Positions 35,827 through 43,680 of a DNA stretch of 64,000 nucleotides are shown here, one piece after another. How positions within the stretch are numbered: the stretch's first letter is position 1; each line of letters begins with the position of its first letter. The translations under genes and the position numbers were made by a program. The stretch is from Alteripontixanthobacter sp. (GTDB lineage Bacteria > Pseudomonadota > Alphaproteobacteria > Sphingomonadales > Sphingomonadaceae). The stretch spans positions 2,346,968-2,410,967 of the forward strand of contig JBDVPM010000008.1 of the NCBI GenBank assembly GCA_039968605.1, read 5' to 3'. The notes beneath the pieces were generated by a model. That model made no database searches. It was not told the DNA's origin and saw nothing but the letters and a program-made list of their open reading frames with translations.

Positions 35827-37299
35827 TCAATCGGCGCCGGAGGCCCCGGCCTGCTCCCGGTCGAACCGCTCGCGGGCGAAGGCGGAGCGGGGGTCTCCGT
35901 TCAGCTCGCGCTGCGGCGGTAGGGACGATCCGGAGATTCGCTGCTGTGCCGCGGCCGGTTTGCCGGCGGGATCGGTCACGCGCCAGATTATGCCTGCCGT
36001 GTCGTCGCTGACCAGCAGCGCGCCATCCCGCGCCCAGGTCACCCAGGTCGGGCGGCCCTTGGTGGTATCGTCATCCTCCAGGAAGCCGGTCAGGACGGGC
36101 TGCGGCGTGCCCACCGGATTGCCGCGTTCATCGAATGCGACAAACACCACGTCATAGCCCGCAGCCGGTTTGCGGTTCCACGATCCGTGGCGAGCGATGA
36201 AGGCGCCGCGCGGGAATTTCGCCCCCAGCCGGTTGCCTTCTTCGGAGAAGACAAAGCCCAGCGCGGCGACATGCGGGCCGAGCGCATATTCCGGCGTGCG
36301 GACATATTCGCCCAGATATTGGGGGATCGGTCCATCGACACGGCGGTCGATCTGATCGCCCCAATAATACCACGGCCAGCCATATTGTGCGCCGATGGGC
36401 ACGTTGGTGAGATAATCGGGCACCAGATCGCTGCCCAGCATGTCGCGCTCGTTCACGGTGGTCCACAGTTCGCCGCTCCAGGGATTGAACGCCAGGCCGT
36501 TGGCATTGCGCAGCCCGGCGGCAAATTGGCGCGCGCGGCCCGTTTCCAGATCGTACTCCCAGATCATGGCCCTGCCTTCTTCGGCCTCCATGCCCTTGTC
36601 GCCGATATTGGTGTCGGACCCCACGGCGACGAATATTTCGGTGCCGTCTTCCGACAGGATGATGTTGCGCATCCAGTGGCCGCCGGCAGCCGGAAGATCC
36701 ATCAGCTTGCGCGGCTCCCCGCCCAGCGTCTCGGCGCCGAGTTCGTAAGGCACGGCGAACAGCCCGTCATGCTGCGCAACGTACAACGTGCCATCGTCCC
36801 AGGCGAGGCCCGAAGGCGATTCGAACCCGTCTGCGATCACGCGGCGTATCTCGGCAGTCCCATCCCCATCAGAGTCGCGCAACAACACTATTTCGTCGGC
36901 GGAGGGCGTGCCGGCACCGGCGCGGTCGAACAGCCAGCCCATGATGATACCCTCGATACCGGACGGCCCTTCGCTCGGCGGCCGGTTGGTGAGCGAGGCG
37001 AGAACATCGCCATTGGGCAGGGTATAGAGCGTGCGCGGATGATCCAGCCCTTCGGCGAAGCGGCTGACCACCAGCCCCTCGGCAGCGATCGGCGTTTCAC
37101 CCTCGGGCCAGCCCACCGCCTTGGCGACGTTGATCGTCGGAAAGCTCTCGGCATTGGGCTCTGAAATTACAGGTTCGGTCCCGCTTACCTGTTCCAGCGC
37201 CAGGTCGGCCGTGTCGCCGCGGGTAAACCAATAGAGGAATGCTGCCAGCAGGAGGATAATGACCAGCAGGGCGATCAGGAATTTTTTCAGTTTGCTCAT
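35827..37299 (-). CDS. PQQ-dependent sugar dehydrogenase-like protein, membrane anchored
   Basis: The 490-residue protein starts with one transmembrane segment (FLIALLVIILLLAAFLYW), after which a periplasmic six-bladed beta-propeller follows. Motifs such as GDVLASLTNRPP, VGSDTNIGDKG, FNPWSGELWTTVNERD and RHGSWNRKPAAGYDVVFVAF resemble sorbosone or glucose/sugar dehydrogenases. No PQQ-biosynthesis genes are in the window. ATG 37299 (MSKLKKFLIALL) was preferred to a start 12 codons upstream. The substrate is unknown. Confidence 0.83.
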   Translation of the reverse strand: MSKLKKFLIALLVIILLLAAFLYWFTRGDTADLALEQVSGTEPVISEPNAESFPTINVAKAVGWPEGETPIAAEGLVVSRFAEGLDHPRTLYTLPNGDVLASLTNRPPSEGPSGIEGIIMGWLFDRAGAGTPSADEIVLLRDSDGDGTAEIRRVIADGFESPSGLAWDDGTLYVAQHDGLFAVPYELGAETLGGEPRKLMDLPAAGGHWMRNIILSEDGTEIFVAVGSDTNIGDKGMEAEEGRAMIWEYDLETGRARQFAAGLRNANGLAFNPWSGELWTTVNERDMLGSDLVPDYLTNVPIGAQYGWPWYYWGDQIDRRVDGPIPQYLGEYVRTPEYALGPHVAALGFVFSEEGNRLGAKFPRGAFIARHGSWNRKPAAGYDVVFVAFDERGNPVGTPQPVLTGFLEDDDTTKGRPTWVTWARDGALLVSDDTAGIIWRVTDPAGKPAAAQQRISGSSLPPQRELNGDPRSAFARERFDREQAGASGAD

Positions 37300-37384
37300 G
37301 CGCGCCGGGATAGGCGAGCGTAGCGCAGGCGGCAATGGCCTGCGCTGCGCTTGCGGTATCGGATTGGCAGACTAGATCGGCGCG

Positions 37385-37867
37385 ATGTTCGATTTCAAAC
37401 CCGATGAAGCCCTCGCCAAGCCCGAACTCTATCGCCAGTTGCGCGATGCCGCTGCTGCGCTTGTCGACGGCGAGACGGATGCGGTCGCCAATATGGCCAA
37501 CGTTGCCGCGTTGATGGCGGAGTTCATCCCGGCCTTGAACTGGGCCGGGTTTTACCGCGTGATGGACGGCGAACTGGTGCTCGGCCCGTTTGTGGGGCGG
37601 CCCGCATGTATCCGCATCCCGCTGGGCCAGGGGGTTTGCGGCGCTGCGGCCAAAACAGGCGAAACCCAGCTGGTGGAGGATGTGCACGCCTTTCCCGGCC
37701 ATATTGCCTGCGACGCGAACAGCCGGTCCGAGCTGGTCGTCCCGGTTATGACCGGCGGCAAGGTTGCAGCGATTATCGATCTCGATTCGCCCGAACTCGC
37801 CCGGTTCGACGCCGACGATGCGCGCGGAATAGAGGCGCTGGCGGAAGCGCTGCGGGACATGTTCTAG
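37385..37867 (+). CDS. msrC: Free methionine-(R)-sulfoxide reductase (GAF domain, MsrC type)
   Basis: This 160-residue GAF-domain protein has the three fRMsr cysteines: Cys75 (GRPACIRIPLGQGVCG), Cys85 and Cys109 (GHIACDANSRSELVVP). The enzyme reduces free methionine-R-sulfoxide with thioredoxin. The cysteine pattern separates it from sensory GAF domains. It lies between a divergent PQQ-type dehydrogenase gene and the His-rich protein gene. Confidence 0.93.
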   Translation: MFDFKPDEALAKPELYRQLRDAAAALVDGETDAVANMANVAALMAEFIPALNWAGFYRVMDGELVLGPFVGRPACIRIPLGQGVCGAAAKTGETQLVEDVHAFPGHIACDANSRSELVVPVMTGGKVAAIIDLDSPELARFDADDARGIEALAEALRDMF

Positions 37868-37997
37868 CGCTGCAGGCCTGCTTTCGCCCCGAATCGGGAC
37901 AATGCCGTGCGAGGCGTTGGGATGCGGGGCTCGTGAATGTAAACACCGGGTTAATGCGCGGGAATCACCCCGCCGAAAACCTGGGAAACCTAGTGCT

Positions 37998-38999
37998 ATG
38001 ACCGCTCGAATCACTCTGGCAATCGGCGCTGCGACAGCCGCGCTTGCAACCGCTCCCGCCGTTTCGGCGCAAGAGATGAATTACGAAGAGCGTGTCTATG
38101 AATATGCCGAACCGCTTCCAGATACTGCGGATGATATCGAGTTTCGCAGCGATCCGGTGATCCAGCCGGTCCCTGCTCCGGCGCCGCGAACAGCTCCGGC
38201 ATCGGCTCCGCCCGTCAGGCAGGTACGCTATGTGAAGGATCGCACCCACGCACCTGTTCATCATGCGGCCCCGCATCAGACCCATGCCGAACCGGTGCGG
38301 ACACGTGAGATCGTTTACGAAACGGAGCGGGTCGTCAGTGCCCCGCACCATGCAGCACCGCACCATGCAGCACCGCATCATGCAGCCCCTCACCATACTG
38401 CCCCCCATCACGCGTCCCCGATGCACCACGCACCGGCACCGGCCCATGTCGGAATGCAGCATCACGCCCCGGCCTATGCCCCGCCGCAGCCATCTTTCGA
38501 CCGCGATGCGTGGCTGGATGACTGCCGTGACCGGCTGGGCGGCGATCGGCGCGGCGATGGCGGTATCATCGGCGGTCTGCTCGGCGCAGTGGCAGGCGGC
38601 GTGATCGGCAACCGGGTTTACGATAGCGAGCGGCTGGCCGGAACGTTGATCGGTGCAGGCGTCGGCGGGCTTGCAGGTCTTGCCATCGGCAGCGTGATCT
38701 CCGGTTCGGGCCGCGACCGCGACCTGGATGAATGCGAGGCCTATCTGGAGCGCTGGGAATACCAGCAGCGCGGCGGCATCTATCCTGCTCGCGGATATGA
38801 CCAGGGATACTATCAGCCCTATGGTTACACGCTGGTTCCGGTAACCGTGGCCGTGCCGCAGCGCGCAGTCGTCCGCGAATATGTCACCACCGAAGTTTAT
38901 ACCGATCACGAAGAAGTGATCGTCGAGACGACGACGCATCACGCGCCCGCCCCCGCGCCGCGCCCGGTGAAGCGCCAGCGTTACATCAAGGGCAAGTAA
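37998..38999 (+). CDS. His-rich exported protein with a glycine-zipper domain
   Basis: The 333-residue protein has a signal peptide (ITLAIGAATAALATAPAVSAQ) and then a Pro/Ala/His-rich central segment. About five APHHA pentapeptide units sit around residues 115-140. A Gly-rich zipper follows (GGLLGAVAGGVIGNRV and LIGAGVGGLAGLAIGSV), and the C-terminal region is Tyr/Val-rich with HHAPAPAPRP. ATG 37998 begins MTARITLAIG; an upstream in-frame codon gives no good signal. The zipper suggests membrane insertion or self-association; the histidines could bind metal. No family function can be given. Confidence 0.82.
   Translation: MTARITLAIGAATAALATAPAVSAQEMNYEERVYEYAEPLPDTADDIEFRSDPVIQPVPAPAPRTAPASAPPVRQVRYVKDRTHAPVHHAAPHQTHAEPVRTREIVYETERVVSAPHHAAPHHAAPHHAAPHHTAPHHASPMHHAPAPAHVGMQHHAPAYAPPQPSFDRDAWLDDCRDRLGGDRRGDGGIIGGLLGAVAGGVIGNRVYDSERLAGTLIGAGVGGLAGLAIGSVISGSGRDRDLDECEAYLERWEYQQRGGIYPARGYDQGYYQPYGYTLVPVTVAVPQRAVVREYVTTEVYTDHEEVIVETTTHHAPAPAPRPVKRQRYIKGK
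38341..38414 (+). repeat. 15-bp coding repeats encoding APHHA pentapeptides
   Basis: Four to five imperfect 15 bp units (consensus GCACCGCACCATGCA) lie head to tail inside the His-rich protein gene. They are in frame and translate to APHHA repeats. Copy number probably varies between strains by slippage. Confidence 0.8.
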
Positions 39000-39008
39000 G
39001 CTTGCGCG

Positions 39009-39043
39009 GCAATCCGGATCACGGCGTGGCCGGTCCGGATTGC
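39009..39043. terminator. 10-bp perfect hairpin between convergent genes
   Basis: GCAATCCGGA at 39009-39018 pairs with TCCGGATTGC at 39034-39043; an inner CGGC/GCCG stem extends it. It sits between the His-rich protein gene (stop 38999) and the usher gene (stop 39019, minus strand), so its 3' arm overlaps the usher coding end. No T-run follows on either strand, so it may act as a bidirectional RNA 3'-end structure rather than a full intrinsic terminator. Confidence 0.5.
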
Positions 39044-41772
39044 GGGGGGTCCGAGGCTCTGGCGTTATTCGCAGGCATTGCAGGGCGCAGCCTGACCACG
39101 CCTGCGCGGAACAGGTCGGAATCGCGGCCGATCTCCACCGCTACCCCCACTTCACGCGCGACGCCCAGCACCTTTGCCGCATCATTAGCGACGCGCAGGG
39201 CGTAGCGCCCATAGGCAACCCGTTCGAACAGGAAGAACCCGTCATATTCGCTGAGCGTGCTGGCGATAACCGCACCGCGTGCATCGATCAATTCCAGCGT
39301 CACGCCCGCTAAAGGCACGCCGCTATCCGACTGCACCACGCCCTCGACCTCGCCCGATGGCGATACTGCAATCTGGACCTGCGCAGCCACGCCCGGGCGC
39401 GGCACCACCACGACGCCTTTAGTGGCGGGAACCAGGAACGGATCGGACAGGCTGGATTCGTCGATCCCGACCAGCACCGGGACGAACGGCTTGAGCTCGT
39501 CCACCATGGTTCGCCCGCTTTCGTCGGTGATCGCATCGGTGATGCGGAAACCGGCCTCGACAGACACGTCGGGCAAAGCTTCCTCGCCTTCGGAGAAAAC
39601 CCCGTCGCCATTATCGTCGCGGAACACGGTGACCGATGCCTGGCCGAATCGCGCCAGCTTGGATTGGCTGAACCGGATGCCGCCGCCGGCCGGATCCGGG
39701 CCGAGGCTGAACGACAGCGATAGGCCCGCGCCGATCGAGCCGTCCGATGAAATATTCGTATCCGCGCGCAGGGCGAAGCGTTCGAAGCGCCGCGAATAGC
39801 CGAGCCGGAAGCGGGTGATCTCCGACTTGGCCTGATATTCCGCCTCTGCACGGATTTCCGAAACGTCGTCCAGATCTTCATTCACCGAGATCCTTGCATA
39901 ATCGAAGCCGCGATCCGGCCCGACCAGCGTGAAACCGGCCGCTCCGCGCACCCGCACTCCGGCCACCCGCGTATTGGCGAGCAACCGGAGGTCCGCCTGG
40001 TTGGTGGTCCGCCCGGTTTCGGGATCGTAATTGCGACTGCCCTCTGCCTGCGCGGTCAGCGCGATCCGCCGGGTGTTGATGGCAGTCGCCAGTAACCATT
40101 CGGTAACACTTCCGCCGTCGAGCGTCTCCGTATAGCCCAGCCCGGCCTGGATCGGTAGCGAAAAGCGACCTAATTTCAACGAGGTATCGGCGTTGAGCGA
40201 GAGCGCCTTGCTCAAATTGGACGAAACGAACTCGCTGGCATAGTCACCGCTGCTCCAGATTGCCCTGGCGCCCAGATTGACCTCGCCAAGCCGGGTTGCC
40301 GCGCTGCCCTGCACCACGAAGCCTGCACCGCGCTCATGCGCAGCGGCCAGCTCGACCTGTGCCGAGCCGAGTGTGCGCAGCAGCCGTCCCTCGAGATATT
40401 CTCGCCTTCTTCCCGCCAGGTACAGGCTTTGCGCGCCTAACGACACGCTCGTTCGCTGATCCAGCCCGCGCTCGACCCCCACGCCCCATCGCCAGGTCCC
40501 TCGCGAAGGGTCCGCTTGCTCGCTCGAGCCGATACCGATCAGATCGCGGTCCTTTTGCAGGATACCCGCCCAATAATAGGTCTTGCCCGGTTCGATATGG
40601 TTGTTGCCTACCGGGACATCTGCTTTTTCGCGCCGTATCTGCCCCTGCGGTCCATACAGCACGACCTCCAGATCGTTGCGGCCATAATAAAGCTCGATAT
40701 CGGTAAATTCGTACCGGCCATCGGCGCTGTCGCCCTGGAAAGCGATCAATTGACCGTTGCGGTAAAGTTCCGCGTCCCAGCCGGCGGGCATGATCCCGCG
40801 CAGTGTGGTGGTAGAAAAGCGCGATCCGCGCCCCAAAGGCTGATTGCTGACGAAAACGCCCCGGCCCACTGCGGTCTGCCCAGTCAGCTGGCCCGACAGG
40901 TTCTCGACGTCGCCGGCGGCAATCTGGGTCGCGTCCAACGGGCCGAGCATTCCGCCTTCGGGCTGGTAGCGATAGGCGCGCAGACGCAAGGATGCAGGAT
41001 TAAGCTGATCGTCCGTCGCCGCGCGGGCGGTGACGCTGGCCCCCGCAATCTCCCCGGCGGCATAGGCCTCTATTTTGGCGCGCCGGCGGCTTCCGCCGGA
41101 ACTGGGCCGGTCGTAGCCCAGCCGCATGATCGCATCGACCGATGGGGTACGCCAGAACTTGTATTCCATGTCAGCATGAGGAAATTTCCCCAAATCGAAT
41201 GTTTCGCGCTTGGGCCTAAGTCGCGCGGCGCGACTTCTGCGCTCCAGGGCTTCAATAAAGGGCAGTTTCTCTTCGCTATCGAGAATGACCGAGGCGTTGA
41301 ACAGGTTGGGCTTGAACGAAATGCCGAACCATCGGCTCAGCGCATCGGTATCGACGCACCAACCCTCCGGCGTATCGTATATCTCGCTGGCCAGGGGCGC
41401 AGATTGGTTCGCTCCCTCACTGTTCACGTTTTGTACCGTATTGGCTTCGCGGTCGAGGGTAAAAGCGCGATCTTCCGAGAACAACCAGCCAGTTGCGCGG
41501 CGCGACTTCTTATCGAGGCGGATGGGCAGGTCGAGCGACTGAATGACGTCGGCCAGATCGAGGCATACGCCCCGATCGGTCTGGTACCCGCGGACGTCCT
41601 CGGTCAATTTGTATTGCTTTACCGACAGTTGCAGGAGCAGAAAGTCGTCATCATTCGCCTTCCAGGCGGAATCCGTCTGCTGCGCATAGACCTGTGTCGG
41701 TGCGCCAGACACGGCAAACGCCGCCGCAAAGCTTGCAGCGGCGCCTATTCCGGTATGGCGGGTCAGTCGCAT
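39019..41772 (-). CDS. Outer membrane usher-like protein of a chaperone-usher pilus system
   Basis: This 917-residue protein has a signal peptide ending near VYAQ, an N-terminal domain (about 30-190), a long beta-barrel region and a C-terminal part with FRDDNGDGVFSEGEEALPDV and two carboxypeptidase-regulatory-like beta domains (VEGVVQSDSGVPLAGVTLEL). The barrel contains the PapC-like IAAGDVENLSGQLTGQTAVG and YEFTDIELYYGRNDLEVVLYGPQGQ. The DxNxDG loop looks like an EF-hand-type calcium site. It is the third gene of the pilin-chaperone-usher locus. The family is the divergent, alphaproteobacterial type rather than the classical FimD. Confidence 0.85.
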   Translation of the reverse strand: MRLTRHTGIGAAASFAAAFAVSGAPTQVYAQQTDSAWKANDDDFLLLQLSVKQYKLTEDVRGYQTDRGVCLDLADVIQSLDLPIRLDKKSRRATGWLFSEDRAFTLDREANTVQNVNSEGANQSAPLASEIYDTPEGWCVDTDALSRWFGISFKPNLFNASVILDSEEKLPFIEALERRSRAARLRPKRETFDLGKFPHADMEYKFWRTPSVDAIMRLGYDRPSSGGSRRRAKIEAYAAGEIAGASVTARAATDDQLNPASLRLRAYRYQPEGGMLGPLDATQIAAGDVENLSGQLTGQTAVGRGVFVSNQPLGRGSRFSTTTLRGIMPAGWDAELYRNGQLIAFQGDSADGRYEFTDIELYYGRNDLEVVLYGPQGQIRREKADVPVGNNHIEPGKTYYWAGILQKDRDLIGIGSSEQADPSRGTWRWGVGVERGLDQRTSVSLGAQSLYLAGRRREYLEGRLLRTLGSAQVELAAAHERGAGFVVQGSAATRLGEVNLGARAIWSSGDYASEFVSSNLSKALSLNADTSLKLGRFSLPIQAGLGYTETLDGGSVTEWLLATAINTRRIALTAQAEGSRNYDPETGRTTNQADLRLLANTRVAGVRVRGAAGFTLVGPDRGFDYARISVNEDLDDVSEIRAEAEYQAKSEITRFRLGYSRRFERFALRADTNISSDGSIGAGLSLSFSLGPDPAGGGIRFSQSKLARFGQASVTVFRDDNGDGVFSEGEEALPDVSVEAGFRITDAITDESGRTMVDELKPFVPVLVGIDESSLSDPFLVPATKGVVVVPRPGVAAQVQIAVSPSGEVEGVVQSDSGVPLAGVTLELIDARGAVIASTLSEYDGFFLFERVAYGRYALRVANDAAKVLGVAREVGVAVEIGRDSDLFRAGVVRLRPAMPANNARASDPPQSGPATP

Positions 41773-41805
41773 GGCTCGGTGCCTGTCTGGCGCCGTTCCC
41801 GGATC

Positions 41806-42642
41806 TTACCCGAGCACCGTATCCACGGCGGCGATCACTTCGCCTCCATTTTCGGGCATCTCTCGATATTCAAACCGCAGCGGGCCTTTCAGAGCGTCCG
41901 CTTGTTCAGGCGTGAGTTTGAACTCGACCGTTCGGTTGCCGACTTCGCTATACACGGCGATACCGCGCACCAGATAGACCGGCGTCGCTTCGCCAGGCCG
42001 CGTCACGCGCAGCTCGCCATAGGTGGAACTCTCTCCGGTTCGCGAGAGCCCCAACATCAGCTTCGCCCCGTCTGCGCCCATCTCGACCCGGGGATTTTCG
42101 ATGGCAATTTGTGCTTCGAGCCGGCCGTGGCGCACGATAATCGGAATCGTGACGCCGTAGATCGGCGTCAGGCGGATCTGGATGCCTTCCGCAGCAGCTG
42201 CCTCTTCGGTAACCGGGCGCGGGCGCGGAATGGCGTTGAACGACATGTGCACCCGATATTCGCCGTCCGGCAATTCGGCATCCGGGCGAGCGCCGATGCG
42301 GACAGCCTGCGGCTGGCCCGGCGGCAAGGTGATGCGGCGGGGGGCATAACGGATCATGGACAGGGCCGCCTGCTCGAGCTCGTTGGCGTTTTCCCGTTCG
42401 ACCGGGATCAGCGCGCCCTCATCGTTCATCCGGCGCAGCTCGAGGCCGATCCGATAGGTGGCCTCCTCGCTCCCAATATTACTGAGGATGACTTCGGTCC
42501 CGCGGCGACCATCGAGGATGACGCGGGTCGGGGCCACCAGCAGATCGCCCTGAGCCGCAGCCGGACTAGCCGCCATCGGCGCCCCGAATGCGGCCAGCAT
42601 CGCGGCCAAAGGTATGAGATGGCGAGTATAATAGCTTCGCAT
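41806..42642 (-). CDS. Periplasmic pilus chaperone
   Basis: The 278-residue protein has a signal peptide cleaved near AAAQ, then a PapD-like first domain (LLVAPTRVILDGRRGTEVILSNIGSEEATYRI) and a second domain ending with PLRFEYREMPENGGE. The LPPGQPQAVRIGAR segment matches the chaperone G1-strand region that completes pilin subunits. The usher gene starts 33 bp downstream, so they are co-transcribed. An upstream pilin-like gene is separated by a terminator. Confidence 0.88.
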   Translation of the reverse strand: MRSYYTRHLIPLAAMLAAFGAPMAASPAAAQGDLLVAPTRVILDGRRGTEVILSNIGSEEATYRIGLELRRMNDEGALIPVERENANELEQAALSMIRYAPRRITLPPGQPQAVRIGARPDAELPDGEYRVHMSFNAIPRPRPVTEEAAAAEGIQIRLTPIYGVTIPIIVRHGRLEAQIAIENPRVEMGADGAKLMLGLSRTGESSTYGELRVTRPGEATPVYLVRGIAVYSEVGNRTVEFKLTPEQADALKGPLRFEYREMPENGGEVIAAVDTVLG

Positions 42643-42779
42643 GAACTAAGCGGTCCCTTCCGATGCGATCGCCATTGCAGAAATTCCAGGCGAACTTTGA
42701 TTTACGGGAGACTACCTAAACAGAGTTAAGGACCGGCTAACGCTTTGCCGCATCCGGCCGTTTGCCGAACCCTGCAAGA

Positions 42780-42815
42780 CACAAAAAGCCGCATCCCGCC
42801 GAAGCGAGATGCGGC
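42780..42815 (-). terminator. Intrinsic terminator after the pilin-like gene
   Basis: On the minus strand GCCGCATC ... GATGCGGC forms an 8 bp stem, with a smaller inner CGC/GCG stem, and is followed immediately by TTTTTGTG. It lies about 50 nt after the DUF4402 stop and 140 nt before the chaperone start. It should end most pilin transcripts while allowing some read-through to chaperone and usher. Confidence 0.85.
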
Positions 42816-42862
42816 CAATTTCGTGCGCGAGCCGCCGGTTAGGGCCGCTCTGACGTTACGGC

Positions 42863-43471
42863 TTAGCTATATTCCACCGAAACGTTGAACGTGCCTTCGT
42901 AGGAACCGGCAACTTCTCCGCCGTCGAAGTTCAGCTCGCCGCCAACCTGGAAAGAGGCTGTGCCTTCATCCGCTGCGCCTGCAGCGCCGAGCGCTACGGT
43001 GTACCACGTCGTGGTCGTGCCGCCTGCGTCGGTCACCGAGTTGGACGTTGCATCGGTGACATAGTTGTCGAGTTCGATGACTTCGGTCGTCGCGTCCGGA
43101 GCGCCGGCCACCGCAGGGGCGGTGTGAACCAGATCGATGCCGGCAGCCGGGAGGCTAACCGTTACGGTCCGGCCAGCCGAACCGTTGGACACGGTGAATG
43201 CGGCCAGGCTGGTATTGCCAACGCATACGAGGTTGGCCGAGCACGTCAGGTCGGGCGAACCGGCGGCATCGATCGCCATCGCTGCCGTGCCGGCACCGTT
43301 GACGGCTACTGCAGCAAAGTCGAGATCGGCTGTGTTGGTGAGAACCAGCGGCTTGAGTACTTCGACCTTGGCGGTCGCGTCTGCATTGTCAGCTGCGTGA
43401 GCGACAGTGCCCATGCTCATGGCGAATGCGATTGCGGCGCCGGCGGCGCCCATACGGAGAGTCTTATTCAT
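42863..43471 (-). CDS. DUF4402 domain protein, candidate major pilin subunit
   Basis: The 202-residue protein has a signal peptide (MRMG-type start MNKTLRMGAAGAAIAFAM, cleavage near AHAAD) and a beta-rich body with AKVEVLKPLVLTNTADLDFAAV and FQVGGELNFDGGEVAGSYEGTFNVSVEYS. This matches DUF4402, which occurs with chaperone-usher genes in alphaproteobacteria. Two cysteines (LTCSANLVCVG) are close together. ATG 43471 was preferred to an earlier start at 43519 because it gives a clean signal. As the only small secreted subunit next to a chaperone and usher, it is the likely pilin. Confidence 0.85.
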   Translation of the reverse strand: MNKTLRMGAAGAAIAFAMSMGTVAHAADNADATAKVEVLKPLVLTNTADLDFAAVAVNGAGTAAMAIDAAGSPDLTCSANLVCVGNTSLAAFTVSNGSAGRTVTVSLPAAGIDLVHTAPAVAGAPDATTEVIELDNYVTDATSNSVTDAGGTTTTWYTVALGAAGAADEGTASFQVGGELNFDGGEVAGSYEGTFNVSVEYS

Positions 43472-43612
43472 TATATTTGGTCCCTTCCAAACTGGGTCTT
43501 CAATTCCCGTCAGAAGCAACCCCCGCGGTTGCCCCCTGCGAACCGGGTGTTTGCGACCCGTTCACGAGACCCTAGGTAGAAGAGTGGAGTTCAGTCTTTG
43601 CTTGCGGACATG

Positions 43613-43640
43613 GTTAACAGCTGAACGGTGTTTTGTTAAC
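43613..43640. promoter_or_regulatory. Paired GTTAAC palindromes upstream of the pilin-like gene
   Basis: GTTAAC occurs at 43613-43618 and again at 43635-43640, 22 bp apart, or two helical turns. The pair lies about 140-170 bp upstream of the pilin start, between it and parB. It could be a regulator binding site, but no known factor is assigned. Confidence 0.35.
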
Positions 43641-43641
43641 T

Positions 43642-43663
43642 TCTGGAACGAAATAGTTCCAGA
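43642..43663. repeat. Perfect 8-bp inverted repeat after parB
   Basis: TCTGGAAC at 43642-43649 and GTTCCAGA at 43656-43663 flank a 6 nt loop. It lies 17 bp after the parB stop. No T-run follows on the parB strand, so it may be a weak transcript end or an operator for the divergent-facing pilin promoter region. Confidence 0.5.
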
Positions 43664-43680
43664 TTAGCCTTTTAAATCAG

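Noticed and set aside
38341-38414. Repeat array considered as CRISPR
   Set aside because: The units are contiguous, 15 bp long, in frame and encode APHHA; there are no spacers or cas genes.
40516-42729. Open frame of 737 codons on the plus strand
   Set aside because: It covers the usher and chaperone genes in antisense and shows no domain.
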